Positions 36,293-44,395 of a stretch of 64,000 nt of DNA are shown one piece after another; within the stretch, counting starts at the first letter, position 1; every line of letters begins with the position of its first letter. Source of the stretch: Mobilitalea torta (GTDB lineage Bacteria; Bacillota; Clostridia; Lachnospirales; Lachnospiraceae); the NCBI RefSeq assembly GCF_050433395.1, contig NZ_JBNPXH010000011.1, forward strand, positions 124,001 to 188,000, given 5' to 3'. The notes beneath the pieces are model-generated. The model worked only from the letters and a program-made list of their open reading frames with translations. It was not told the DNA's origin and searched no databases. The position numbers were made by a program, and so were the translations under genes.

Positions 36293-37450
36293 TTAATACA
36301 CCGGCCCTTTTAAAAAATACTCCAGAATCAGATTTGCGGAAGAAAGAACAGGTGCCTCATAGGTAATGGAAGAAGAGATGATGTTGATTTGCTTTACCAT
36401 GCGGGCGATAATCTGCTGATCCACCCGTTTTTTCACCAGATCAATGAGGAAGGAGCTGCGGTAGGTGAGGTCTCCTGCGAAAATAATGGCTTCCACATCC
36501 AGGATGTTCATGATATTGGTGATGATGATGGACAGATAGAAAGCTTCCTTTTCAACGACCTGAATCGCCTGGGCATCAGCGGAAAGAGCCTGATCAACAA
36601 TCGTGTTCCAGTCTGTAAAAGCGGGATTGATCTGTCTGGCATACCGAAGAATATTGGGGATGGAGGCATAGAGCTCCGCGCATCCTATATTCCCGCACTG
36701 GCAGGGCTCACCGTGAAAATCAATGGACATATGGCCGAAATCATTGCCAAATCCGGAAGCTCCTTTATAAAGCTGACCATTTAAGATGACTCCGCTGCCA
36801 ATACCGGAATCCACATTCAGCTCCACATAGTTCTTAAATTGATTATGGATGCTATAGAATTTCTCCAGGAGCGCCAGAGCATTTGAGTTATTTTCCAATA
36901 AGATGGTGCAATCAAATTTATCGCGAAAATAATCGGTAACGTGAGTAAAAGACCATTGATCAAAATTAGGGGGATTTAATATGATTCCATTGGAGGAATC
37001 TAACGGTCCGGGGGAGGTGATACCGATGCCCAGGAGTTCTCCGGGCAAATGGCTTTCTTCTATCAGTTTTCTGATGGTGTTTTCTATGTTGAGAAGGGTC
37101 TCCTGAGGAGTTCCGTCCATCTGCAGTTTAGAAACAGACAGGATTTCCCCGCAAAAATTTACGATGCCCACGCTACAGCCATTGCGGGCAAGATTTACTC
37201 CAATCATATAAAAACGGTCCGGATTTAATTTTAAAACGAAAGATTTGCGTCCGACCTTGCCGAGTATGGGAGCCCCCTCCATAATATATTGCTGGCTGAT
37301 TAATTCATCAACAATAATACTGATAGCGGATCGGGTCAGCCCGGTCTTCCTGGACAGGTCGGCTCTGGAACAGGGAGTTACTAAAAGCTGCAATATCTTT
37401 TTCTGATTCCGGATCTTCATTTCCGAAGCATTTAACGCATTTTTAGACAT
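36293..37450 (-). CDS. ROK-family transcriptional repressor (XylR/NagC type)
   Basis: A ~385-residue sugar-responsive repressor. The N-terminal winged helix reads ILQLLVTPCSRADLSRKTGL and continues TRSAISIIVDELI. The ROK sugar-binding fold follows, with NVDSGIGSGVILNGQLYKGA, GHMSIDF and the zinc motif CQCGNIGCAE. ATG 37450 is preferred because GAGGTGG lies just upstream. A minus-strand -10 (TATAAT, 37493-37488) stands in front. It faces a decayed operon (37616-39460) and an intact mannose-6-phosphate isomerase, which were probably its regulon; the palindrome at 37518-37558 is a candidate operator. Confidence 0.9.
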   Translation of the reverse strand: MSKNALNASEMKIRNQKKILQLLVTPCSRADLSRKTGLTRSAISIIVDELISQQYIMEGAPILGKVGRKSFVLKLNPDRFYMIGVNLARNGCSVGIVNFCGEILSVSKLQMDGTPQETLLNIENTIRKLIEESHLPGELLGIGITSPGPLDSSNGIILNPPNFDQWSFTHVTDYFRDKFDCTILLENNSNALALLEKFYSIHNQFKNYVELNVDSGIGSGVILNGQLYKGASGFGNDFGHMSIDFHGEPCQCGNIGCAELYASIPNILRYARQINPAFTDWNTIVDQALSADAQAIQVVEKEAFYLSIIITNIMNILDVEAIIFAGDLTYRSSFLIDLVKKRVDQQIIARMVKQINIISSSITYEAPVLSSANLILEYFLKGPVY

Positions 37451-37517
37451 ATGGCCACCTCGTTTTATACAGCGATGCATCTTTCATATTATACTGAATA
37501 GTTTGGAAAGTCAATCG

Positions 37518-37558
37518 AAGCCAGGAATTTGTCAAATGAATTGACAAATTCCTGGCTT
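37518..37558. promoter_or_regulatory. 41-bp near-continuous palindrome between divergent genes
   Basis: Two perfect 18-bp arms (AAGCCAGGAATTTGTCAA and its complement) flank a 5-nt ATGAA centre. It lies between the ROK gene and the divergent remnant operon, upstream of the ROK -35 region. It can be read as a ROK operator (inner TTTGTCAA arms) or as a terminator-like hairpin. No T tract longer than three follows. Confidence 0.55.
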
Positions 37559-37577
37559 TATGGTACAAAAGGATTAA

Positions 37578-37596
37578 GGAAACGGTGTCAGGCACC
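37578..37596 (+). repeat. 19-nt GGTGTCAGGCACC-type repeat, copy 1
   Basis: GGAAACGGTGTCAGGCACC. The identical 19-mer occurs in reverse at 42493-42511, and a near-identical copy at 41862-41879. It stands 20 bp before the truncated activase gene. Confidence 0.75.
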
Positions 37597-37615
37597 GATG
37601 GGAGGAGAGGATGGC

Positions 37616-37945
37616 GTGAAGCTTAAAATAATGAAAAAAGGCTTTAATTATTCCCAGGACGGGCCGGGAAACCGGCTGGTGTACCATCTTCAGGGATGCA
37701 ATATGAGATGCCGATGGTGCGCCAACCCGGAGAGCATTGCAAGGGACGGAGTTCTGATGATTGAGAAAGAGAAATTACTGGAGGCGGTCTGTCCATATGG
37801 TGCCATCGGAGGGGGTAAGCTGAACAGGGAGATCTGCGAAGCTTGCCATAACCGGCCCTGCTTACATGAGAATAAAAATGAAGGCATCCGTCTCAGCTGC
37901 TTTGAAATGAGTGAGGATGAAATCATAGAGGAAGATCCATGCTGA
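37616..37945 (+). pseudogene. Truncated glycyl-radical-enzyme activase (radical SAM)
   Basis: Only the first ~109 residues of an activase (normally ~260-300) remain. The GTG start follows GGAGGAGAGG. The text opens MKLKIMKKGFNYSQDGPGN and contains the radical-SAM cluster CNMRCRWC and the start of the ferredoxin-like insert (CPYGAI, CEACHNRPC). It stops soon after FEMSEDEIIEE, where a full activase continues for another 150 or more residues. The 3' end overlaps the glycyl-radical fragment by 7 bp, so one deletion appears to have removed the activase tail together with the head of the enzyme gene. Whether the stub is still made is unknown; it could bind a cluster but lacks most of the barrel. 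Confidence 0.75.
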
Positions 37946-38837
37946 CAGGAAATAAGATCGGAAAATCCTATGAAGAGCTGGCGGGGTCCAGGGATCCCAG
38001 GGAAGAGCTGTCCAATATCAGAGAGGCATTCTATAAACATGCAGAATACTTCGTGGATCGAATGACAGAGCATGCCAATGGCGCGTCTGCTGCGGTTTCT
38101 TATCTGCCGGTCCCTTATCTGTCCTGCTTCATGGGAGGAATGGAAAGCGGAATCGATACGAGGGATAACCAGGAGCAGGGAACAAAATACAATGGCAGCG
38201 GCTGTTTGATTCATGGGCTGAGTGTGATAGCGGATTCCCTGGTCGCCATCGATACCTTATTAAAAGAGCGTCCTCAGGATTGTGAACGACTGCTTGCCGC
38301 GTTGAAAAATGATTTTAATGAGGATGAGGAATTAAGGCAATACCTGCTGAGGTGTGACAAGTTTGCTATAGCAGTCTGGTAGGAGCCCTGCCCAGCGGGC
38401 GAAAAGCAAAGGATATGTTAAATTACGGCGTTGACCCTTTGTATGGCGATGCCCAGAACGGGCTGGGGTACCGGGTGCTGTCAGCACAAAAGCTTCCCTA
38501 TGAGCAGTTTAACGGAGGATATGCTTCCCACCTGGGATTGGACCCGAATTACTTTAGAGCGGATACCAAAGAAAGCAAGGGGATGGAATTTAAGACAAAG
38601 GTGTTAAATCCCCTGTTCTTCGGAACGAAGGAAGAAAGAATAGCGCCCTTTTATCTATATGTAAATGTTACGACGCCCGATACCCTGAGAAAGGTATTAG
38701 AAAATCCAGGGAAATATGCGCCCAGCGGAGTTTATATCATGCGCATCCATGGCACCTTTGTAAATTTCCTGGATCTTTCCCCTGAGATACAGGAGGATAT
38801 TATTAAAAGATTGGATTTGCAGTCCACCATTTGCTAG
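37939..38837 (+). pseudogene. Glycyl-radical enzyme (PFL-like) pseudogene, two frames
   Basis: Two pieces of one PFL-like enzyme (normally ~800 residues). Piece 1 (37939-38382) starts MLTGNKIGKSYEEL and carries the mid-barrel text VPYLSCFMGGMESGIDTRDN and KYNGSG, ending ELRQYLLRCDKF before a stop. Piece 2, in another frame, begins at about 38371 as SSLVGALPSGRKAKDM, the next conserved block of this family, and runs to the C-terminal glycyl-radical loop RIHGTFVNFLDLSPEIQ and stop at 38837. Thus ~60% at the 5' end is missing, and a short internal deletion plus frameshift lies near 38370. The catalytic Cys loop cannot be found. The original substrate is unknown. Confidence 0.78.
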
Positions 38838-38854
38838 GCATGAGGAGATCAAGG

Positions 38855-39460
38855 ATGAAAAGTATTGACAAAGATGCGGAGATAGAATACAGGCCGTATA
38901 TCGGGGATACCTATCTGATGGTTGGCGCTCCTTTATGCGGCGGCGCAGCTTATGAGCTGTTAAAGAATTTTTATAGGAAGGTATTGGAGCTGTTTCGGTG
39001 TGAGATACCTGAAAATATGTATGAGGTTATGAATCAGGCGGCAGATAGTGTTTATAACACGAAGAATCCCATTGTGGCGGATACCCGGTTTAACGGTACA
39101 AGATCAGATCCCAGGAAACGGGGAAGGATAGAACAGTTGGATGCCGATAATTTTACCCCGGAAGACTTAACTCTGGGAATGCTTCAAGGAATGTGCCGTG
39201 AGCTTTACGAGCTCTATCAAAAGGCTCCCAAAGAGGATCAGGGAGCAAGGGTACTGATTGGAAGCGGGAACGGAATTCGGAAGAACCCGGTTCTGCAAAA
39301 GGTGATCGAGGATATATTCGGAAAGGATTTGCATATCCCGATCTTTGGAGAGGAAGCCTCCTGCGGTGCGGCATTATACTCCTTATATAGCAGCGGTCAT
39401 TTTCATTCTATAGGAGAGGTACAAAAGAAAGTACGGACGAAGAGAGGATTGAAATTATGA
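38855..39460 (+). pseudogene. FGGY-family carbohydrate kinase, C-terminal fragment
   Basis: A 201-residue reading frame matching only the C-terminal lobe of an FGGY sugar kinase (full length ~450-500). Visible are YLMVGAPLCGGAAYELLKNF, a helical block LTLGMLQGMCRELYELY, the nucleotide-site glycines in VLIGSGNGIRKNPVLQK and IPIFGEEASCGAALYSLY. The N-terminal sugar-binding lobe is absent, and the frame starts 18 bp after the glycyl-radical stop, suggesting another deletion junction. An AGGAG site before ATG 38855 may be fortuitous. It overlaps the isomerase start by 4 bp (ATGA), so its translation may still couple expression of that gene. Confidence 0.7.
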
Positions 39461-40515
39461 TTCAGTATACGGAACAACCGGTATTTTTTGAAAGAAACAG
39501 AGTCTGGCGTGTTTATAAGGGCGGATACCTGTTGGGAGATTTCCTTGGAGATAAAAAGGAAGATACGAATTATCCGGAGGAGTGGATTGCTTCCACTGTG
39601 AAAGCCTTAAATGAAAAGAGTGCCGGAGATAACGAAGGATTAAGCTTTATCAAAGGGACGAATATTACATTAAAAGAATTGATACAAGCTTATCCGGCAG
39701 AGACTCTGGGGAACTCCCGGAGCCTGGAGATACTGGTAAAATACCTGGACAGCGCCATACGGCTGCCCTTGCAGGCTCACCCGGACCGGGCATTTTCCGA
39801 GAAGTATTTTAACAGCTCCTATGGAAAGACGGAGATGTGGCTGATATTAGCCACCAGGGAAGATGCCAGCATTTGCTTTGGGTTTAAAGATAAGCTCACG
39901 AAGGAAAGATTTTCAGAGATTATAGAGGAATCTAAAACGGACAAAAGCATCATGGATAAATATCTGAACAGGGTTGCGGTGAACGCGGGAGATGTATTTC
40001 TGATTCCCGCCAAGGCGGTCCATGCCATAGGATACGGCTGTCTGATCTTAGAGGTGCAGGAGCCTACGGATTTTACGGTTCAGCCGGAGTATTGGTGCGG
40101 AGATCATCTTCTGAGCCGGAAGGAGATGTATCTGGATTTGGAAAAGGACGCGGCGCTGGATTGCTTTGATTACTCGATATATGGCGAGGAGTGTATCGCA
40201 CTTTCTAAAAGGGAACCCCGTCTTGTATTTAAAAATGATGAATATAGCAAGGAAGCATTGATCACCAAGGAAGATACGCCATGCTTTTCTGTGGAGAAGT
40301 ATTATGTTTCAAAATCCTTGCTTCTGGAATGCGCCCCGGCTATCTACGTTGTAGCAGGCGGTACAGGGATATTGGAAGGCAAGGGCTATCAGGAAAAGGT
40401 GAAGAAAGGCGATTATTTCTTCCTGCCTAAGAATGCCTTGGGGAACATAAAAGTGGCGGCAGACAGTGGCTGTCAGTTGGAAATAGTGGCATGTATTCCG
40501 CCTGACAGAGGATAA
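39457..40515 (+). CDS. manA: Class I mannose-6-phosphate isomerase
   Basis: A 352-residue zinc enzyme interconverting mannose 6-phosphate and fructose 6-phosphate (EC 5.3.1.8), cytoplasmic. The family's ligands are present: LPLQAHPDRAFSEKY, GKTEMWLIL and AVHAIGYGCLILEVQE in the double cupin fold, with the C-terminal cupin closing around VVAGGTGILEGKGY. It is the only apparently intact gene left in the ROK-facing operon, joined by ATGA overlap to the kinase fragment. It may act on another hexose phosphate made by the lost kinase. Confidence 0.85.
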   Translation: MIQYTEQPVFFERNRVWRVYKGGYLLGDFLGDKKEDTNYPEEWIASTVKALNEKSAGDNEGLSFIKGTNITLKELIQAYPAETLGNSRSLEILVKYLDSAIRLPLQAHPDRAFSEKYFNSSYGKTEMWLILATREDASICFGFKDKLTKERFSEIIEESKTDKSIMDKYLNRVAVNAGDVFLIPAKAVHAIGYGCLILEVQEPTDFTVQPEYWCGDHLLSRKEMYLDLEKDAALDCFDYSIYGEECIALSKREPRLVFKNDEYSKEALITKEDTPCFSVEKYYVSKSLLLECAPAIYVVAGGTGILEGKGYQEKVKKGDYFFLPKNALGNIKVAADSGCQLEIVACIPPDRG

Positions 40516-40530
40516 CTGAATGGAGGATGC

Positions 40531-40721
40531 TACTGTTCAGAGGGTGACAGGGCGGAGGGCATGGTGCTCCCTCACACGCAGGATGGAAGACACATAATCG
40601 GATTTGTATGCCCTAACCGTACAGGTATGTTCGTTTATGGCATACAAATCCAATCACATGTCTTCCATACAGTGCATTACGGGAGCACCATGTCCTCCAC
40701 CCTGTCACCCTCTGAACAGTA
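40531..40721. repeat. 191-nt MITE-like inverted repeat
   Basis: The left arm (40531-40612) beginning TACTGTTCAGAGGGTGACAG is the imperfect reverse complement of the right arm (40639-40721), about 82 bp each, with a 26-nt loop. TGGAGGATG stands one base outside the left arm (40521-40529) and two bases outside the right arm (40724-40732), as a possible 9-bp target duplication. No gene is inside. It fills most of the 341-bp gap 40516-40856; the remainder is a degenerate GGATRGAGAA-rich stretch. Confidence 0.72.
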
Positions 40722-40856
40722 ACTGGAGGATGGCCGGATAGAGAAGGGCTGGATGGAGAAGGGGTGGACAGAGAATAACCTGCCGGAGTATAATTAGACA
40801 GAGAAGGATTGGTCAGAACGGATTGGATAAAGAGTAATTGGAAGGAGAAAATCGGT

Positions 40857-41732
40857 ATGGATTATCAGATAAAAAATGACTTCCTCATGATTACGGTGAG
40901 CAGCAGGGGAGGCGAGCTACAGTCCGTCAGGGATAAGAATGGGACAGAGTATCTATGGCAGGGGGATAAGGCATATTGGAGCGGGCGCGCGCCTCATTTG
41001 TTTCCTTATATCGGCAGGCTCACAGAAGGAAAATATAAAGCGGACAACCAGGTCTATACCATGAATAAGCATGGATTTATAAGAACGGCAGAACTTCAGA
41101 TAGAAATTCTGCAGGAAAACAGAATGGTTCTGCGCATGGATGCGGATGAGAAAACAAAGGAACAATATCCCTATGATTTCATCTGTCGTATATGCTATGA
41201 GCTGGAAGAACATACTCTGTCAATCACGTATCAGGTTGAGAATCATGGAGATAGGGATATGTTTTTTGGAATTGGAGGTCATCCGGGATTTTGTGTCCCC
41301 TTAGAGAAGGATTTGAGCTTTGAAGATTATTATCTTGAATTTACAACACCTTGTAATCCCACCCAAATCGGTTTTTCCGAAGAGTGCTTTTTGAATGGAG
41401 AAGATGTGGAGTACCCACTGGAAAAGGGGGCATTAATAAGGCTGAAGCACAGTCTGTTTGATGATGATGCAATTGTGCTCAAGGATATGAGCAGGGAGAT
41501 CGTGCTGAAGTCGGACCGTGGGAATAGAGGTGTGACAGTATCCTATCCGGATATGGATTATCTGGGAATCTGGCACCAGCCTAAAACAGATGCACCCTAT
41601 GTCTGTATTGAGCCGTGGGCTTCTCTTCCATCCAGACAGGGGCTGATAGAAAGCTTAGAAACCCAGCCTTCTCTGATTTCACTGGCGGTTGGAAAGAAAT
41701 ATTGCAACCGTTGGAGCATTGCATTCAATTAG
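40857..41732 (+). CDS. Aldose 1-epimerase family protein (LacX-like)
   Basis: A 291-residue beta-sandwich mutarotase interconverting alpha and beta anomers of a sugar or sugar phosphate. Family marks: EYLWQGDKAYWSGRAPHLFP, MNKHGFIR, the catalytic-His region GIGGHPGFCVPL and the catalytic Glu in YVCIEPWAS. ATG 40857 follows GGAG at about 10 nt; an upstream start at 40809 has no ribosome site. No signal peptide. It lies after the isomerase and MITE-like repeat on the same strand, in keeping with sugar metabolism. Confidence 0.88.
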   Translation: MDYQIKNDFLMITVSSRGGELQSVRDKNGTEYLWQGDKAYWSGRAPHLFPYIGRLTEGKYKADNQVYTMNKHGFIRTAELQIEILQENRMVLRMDADEKTKEQYPYDFICRICYELEEHTLSITYQVENHGDRDMFFGIGGHPGFCVPLEKDLSFEDYYLEFTTPCNPTQIGFSEECFLNGEDVEYPLEKGALIRLKHSLFDDDAIVLKDMSREIVLKSDRGNRGVTVSYPDMDYLGIWHQPKTDAPYVCIEPWASLPSRQGLIESLETQPSLISLAVGKKYCNRWSIAFN

Positions 41733-41861
41733 CGGGGCATGTCAAACAAATATGTTATTTATTTCGAGACAATTCTCTCGTCCAATATCAAATAGGATAG
41801 GGGCTGCTTTTGTTTGACTAAAATAAGGGAGGTGAGTATAATAAAAACAGGATGGTTTTCT

Positions 41862-41879
41862 GTGCCTGACACCGTTTGC
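41862..41879 (-). repeat. GGTGTCAGGCACC-type repeat, copy 2
   Basis: On the minus strand it reads GCAAACGGTGTCAGGCAC, one base off the 19-mer at 37578 and 42493 within the shared part. It follows an orphan, near-perfect ribosome site (GGGAGGTGA at 41827-41835) that has no gene behind it. Confidence 0.65.
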
Positions 41880-41930
41880 TGACGGCAAGTCCTCACTTCC
41901 CTGCCCATGTTTATTAAGAAGGAGCCTGCG

Positions 41931-42485
41931 ATGAAAAAAGTCCATATCGTATCATTAATTATTCTTGTTATAGCTGCAGTATATCTTGTATTTAGATTGA
42001 ATAGCTTAAGCATTGCTTTAAGGGTTGCCGGATATCCTCATGGGATAGCTAAGACGTTAGAACGAGGCTTCAATGACAGCGGCAAAGAGTTTAGAATAGT
42101 AACAGCCAGAAAAGATGACGACTTAGCGCTGGTATGTATGGAAAAGAACAATATGGGATTTTGGAAGGTATTGTATACCGGTGGAATCACTTCCCCTGAT
42201 ATGCATCTTATTTCTATTGGCTGGATCAAAAATGCCGGTATAAGACGTTATGAAGTTGATGAAGATTTAGCATTCTCAAATGAGTGGCATAACCTCTATT
42301 ACGGAAATAATGCTATCAAACGGATAGACATAGATCCTGGACAGCTGCCGCCGGGTGTAGCACTTAATATCCAGCAAGGCGGAAGGGATTTCATGATTCA
42401 TCTCATTACATTTGAAGAACCGGAAGCTTTAAATCAAATTGACATACACTCCTTACTAATGGATACAAACTCAATCGAGGAATAA
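41931..42485 (+). CDS. Hypothetical membrane-anchored protein
   Basis: A 184-residue protein I do not recognise. It has a short basic start and one N-terminal span or uncleaved signal (VHIVSLIILVIAAVYLVF, residues 4-21). The ~160-residue outer domain is mixed beta/alpha and ends in a polar tail (MDTNSIEE). AAGGAG stands 5 nt before the ATG at 41931; an earlier ATG at 41907 has none. It stands alone between two GGTGTCAGGCACC-type repeats, with no operon partner. Codon use looks like its neighbours. Confidence 0.6.
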   Translation: MKKVHIVSLIILVIAAVYLVFRLNSLSIALRVAGYPHGIAKTLERGFNDSGKEFRIVTARKDDDLALVCMEKNNMGFWKVLYTGGITSPDMHLISIGWIKNAGIRRYEVDEDLAFSNEWHNLYYGNNAIKRIDIDPGQLPPGVALNIQQGGRDFMIHLITFEEPEALNQIDIHSLLMDTNSIEE

Positions 42486-42492
42486 AAAATAA

Positions 42493-42511
42493 GGTGCCTG
42501 ACACCGTTTCC
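42493..42511 (-). repeat. GGTGTCAGGCACC-type repeat, copy 3
   Basis: The exact reverse complement of the 19-mer at 37578-37596, 7 bp after the hypothetical gene's stop and at the edge of two gene fragments. Confidence 0.75.
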
Positions 42512-42628
42512 CGCTTTAATACCTCCTGCCAGTTCTCTTATGCAGGAAGGGCAGTATCTGCCGTATTTGATGGAACAGCCGCACCGTTCGCATTTCAGAT
42601 AATAGTGGCTTCCTTCAGGATATCGGCT
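42512..42628 (-). pseudogene. Zinc-ribbon protein fragment
   Basis: On the minus strand an open stretch reads SRYPEGSHYYLKCERCGC and then SIKYGRYCPSCIRELAGG, a CxxC...CxxC zinc ribbon like the C-terminal end of small flagellar-operon proteins (YvyF type). No start codon or upstream part exists, and the frame runs on into the repeat at 42493. I read it as a scrap of a gene, not a working one. Confidence 0.4.
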
Positions 42629-42659
42629 TATTTTCTATTATTTATTAGCTTTTCTAAAT

Positions 42660-42865
42660 CTTTTACCAATCCGGTGGAAAAGGCGTCAGAAATTGATGTG
42701 AACCGTATATTTGAACGTTTCTATAACGGACATATGTCAACGAGAAAGACCACCGGGTTGGGGTTATCCATTGTAAACGTACTCACAGAACAGATGGGCG
42801 GGAGCGCAAGCGCACCTTTGCAGGGGAATGAGCTTACAATACAGGTGGAACTGCCAAGGTATTAA
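42660..42865 (+). pseudogene. Histidine kinase C-terminal fragment
   Basis: The frame holds only the end of a HATPase domain: VNRIFERFYNGHM, the G2 box TTGLGLSIVNVLTEQMGG and the final strand NELTIQVELPRY. The N box, H box and membrane part are absent, and the sequence before it in the same frame is not kinase-like. A remnant of about 65 residues. Confidence 0.7.
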
Positions 42866-43019
42866 GGAACATGAAAAGATTACAATTCAACGGTTAATTA
42901 AGTCGTATTGCCTTATAGGCAGGGATGGACGGCAATATAAACTGATTGTATTTTATACCATTAGATGGTAATATATAAAAAATTAACAATATATCAAAGC
43001 GATAACAGGAGGGTAGAGC

Positions 43020-44357
43020 ATGTATAAGTTTCCTAAGAATCTGTACACCGATATTCGTATTGAGACGGTATTCCAGACTAATATTACTCTTGAGAATTTT
43101 GAGCTGAAACAGAATAAAGTGAAGAAAGATACCGGGGCAATGATTCGTGTTTTTGATGGAAGGCGCTGGTATTACAGCGTAACGACCGATATGGATCATC
43201 TGCAGGAGGAGATTGACCGGCTGGCGGTCATGGCACTGCCAAATTCTGGAATCAGCAATCATCCGGTGATAGAGAAGCTGGAGGTTAATCAGGAGAAGCA
43301 GCTTAATTATGTATTGAATGATGTTTCCCTTATTGATAATTCCCGTAAATATGAGCTGCTGCAAACCTACATACCGGTGATTAGGGAATTTGAGCAAATT
43401 CAGATATCTAAGCTTTACTACCTTGATAAGCATACGGTGAAGCACATCATCTCCAGTAAGGGAACGGATGTGATGTTTGATTCTCAGTTCTGCTGTATCG
43501 CAGCCAGGTACATGTTCCAAATTGACGGTAACCCGTGCCGCGGTTCGGAAAATATTTATCATATGAGCTTTGAGGAGCTGGAAGGGAAACAGGATAAGCT
43601 TCGGTGTACGATCCGAAAGGATCTTGCCTATTATGAAGCCGCGGTGCCGGTAGCTCCAGGGGTGTATACCTGCGTATTATCCCCGGAGGTAACGGGAGTA
43701 TTTGCCCATGAAAGCTTTGGGCATAAGAGCGAAGCAGATTTCATGATCGGTGATGAGACGATGAAACAGGAATGGGCAATGGGCAAACAGGTAGGCGCCC
43801 CTCTGTTAAGTATCATCGATACCGGTCTGCCGGAGGGCTCCGGTTATGTTCCCTTCGATGATGAAGGCTGCAGGGCAAAGAAAAATTATATCATTAAAAA
43901 CGGAATTCTCACAGGCAGATTACACAGCTCGGTGACTGCAGCTGACCTGGAGGAAGCACCCACCGGAAATGCCAGGGCTATGAATTTCGAATATGAACCG
44001 ATTGTACGCATGACGACCACTTATATTGATTGCGGAACCCTGACGAAGGAGGAGCTGATTGCAGGAGTGTCTGACGGCCTTTATATCGATTCCCTGTTTC
44101 ACGGTTCCGGTATGACTACCTTTACCATAGCGCCTCAGAGGGCCTATCGGATCAGGGGTGGTAAAATCGCGGAACCGGTGAAAATATCGGTCATTACCGG
44201 CAATGTCATGAAAACGCTGGGGGAGATCGACGGAGTATCGGATAAGGTGGAACTGTTTGCGTTTGCGCTGGGCGGCTGCGGCAAGATGGAGCAATATCCT
44301 CTGCCGGTGGGCTTTGGCGGGCCTTATATCCGTGTTAACGGAATCAATGTTCAATAA
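43020..44357 (+). CDS. tldD: TldD-like metalloprotease subunit
   Basis: A 445-residue member of the TldD/PmbA (U62) family. TldD and TldE form a heterodimer that degrades small or modified peptides; in other bacteria it matures microcins and removes antitoxins. The zinc motif HESFGH is at 230-235, followed by the family text DDEGCRAKKNYIIKNGILTG and the Cys/Gly-rich end ALGGCGKMEQYPLPVGFGG. It is followed by the partner-like gene after 38 bp. AGGAGGG is before the ATG. The cargo peptide is unknown, and no RiPP precursor is visible nearby. Confidence 0.9.
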   Translation: MYKFPKNLYTDIRIETVFQTNITLENFELKQNKVKKDTGAMIRVFDGRRWYYSVTTDMDHLQEEIDRLAVMALPNSGISNHPVIEKLEVNQEKQLNYVLNDVSLIDNSRKYELLQTYIPVIREFEQIQISKLYYLDKHTVKHIISSKGTDVMFDSQFCCIAARYMFQIDGNPCRGSENIYHMSFEELEGKQDKLRCTIRKDLAYYEAAVPVAPGVYTCVLSPEVTGVFAHESFGHKSEADFMIGDETMKQEWAMGKQVGAPLLSIIDTGLPEGSGYVPFDDEGCRAKKNYIIKNGILTGRLHSSVTAADLEEAPTGNARAMNFEYEPIVRMTTTYIDCGTLTKEELIAGVSDGLYIDSLFHGSGMTTFTIAPQRAYRIRGGKIAEPVKISVITGNVMKTLGEIDGVSDKVELFAFALGGCGKMEQYPLPVGFGGPYIRVNGINVQ

Positions 44358-44395
44358 ATGGATGCAAATAGGATCAACTGAGAAGAAAGGATACG

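Noticed and set aside
40531..40721. Retron-like msr/msd RNA
   Set aside because: The fold is long enough, but no reverse transcriptase gene is near, and the flanking direct repeats fit an inserted element better.
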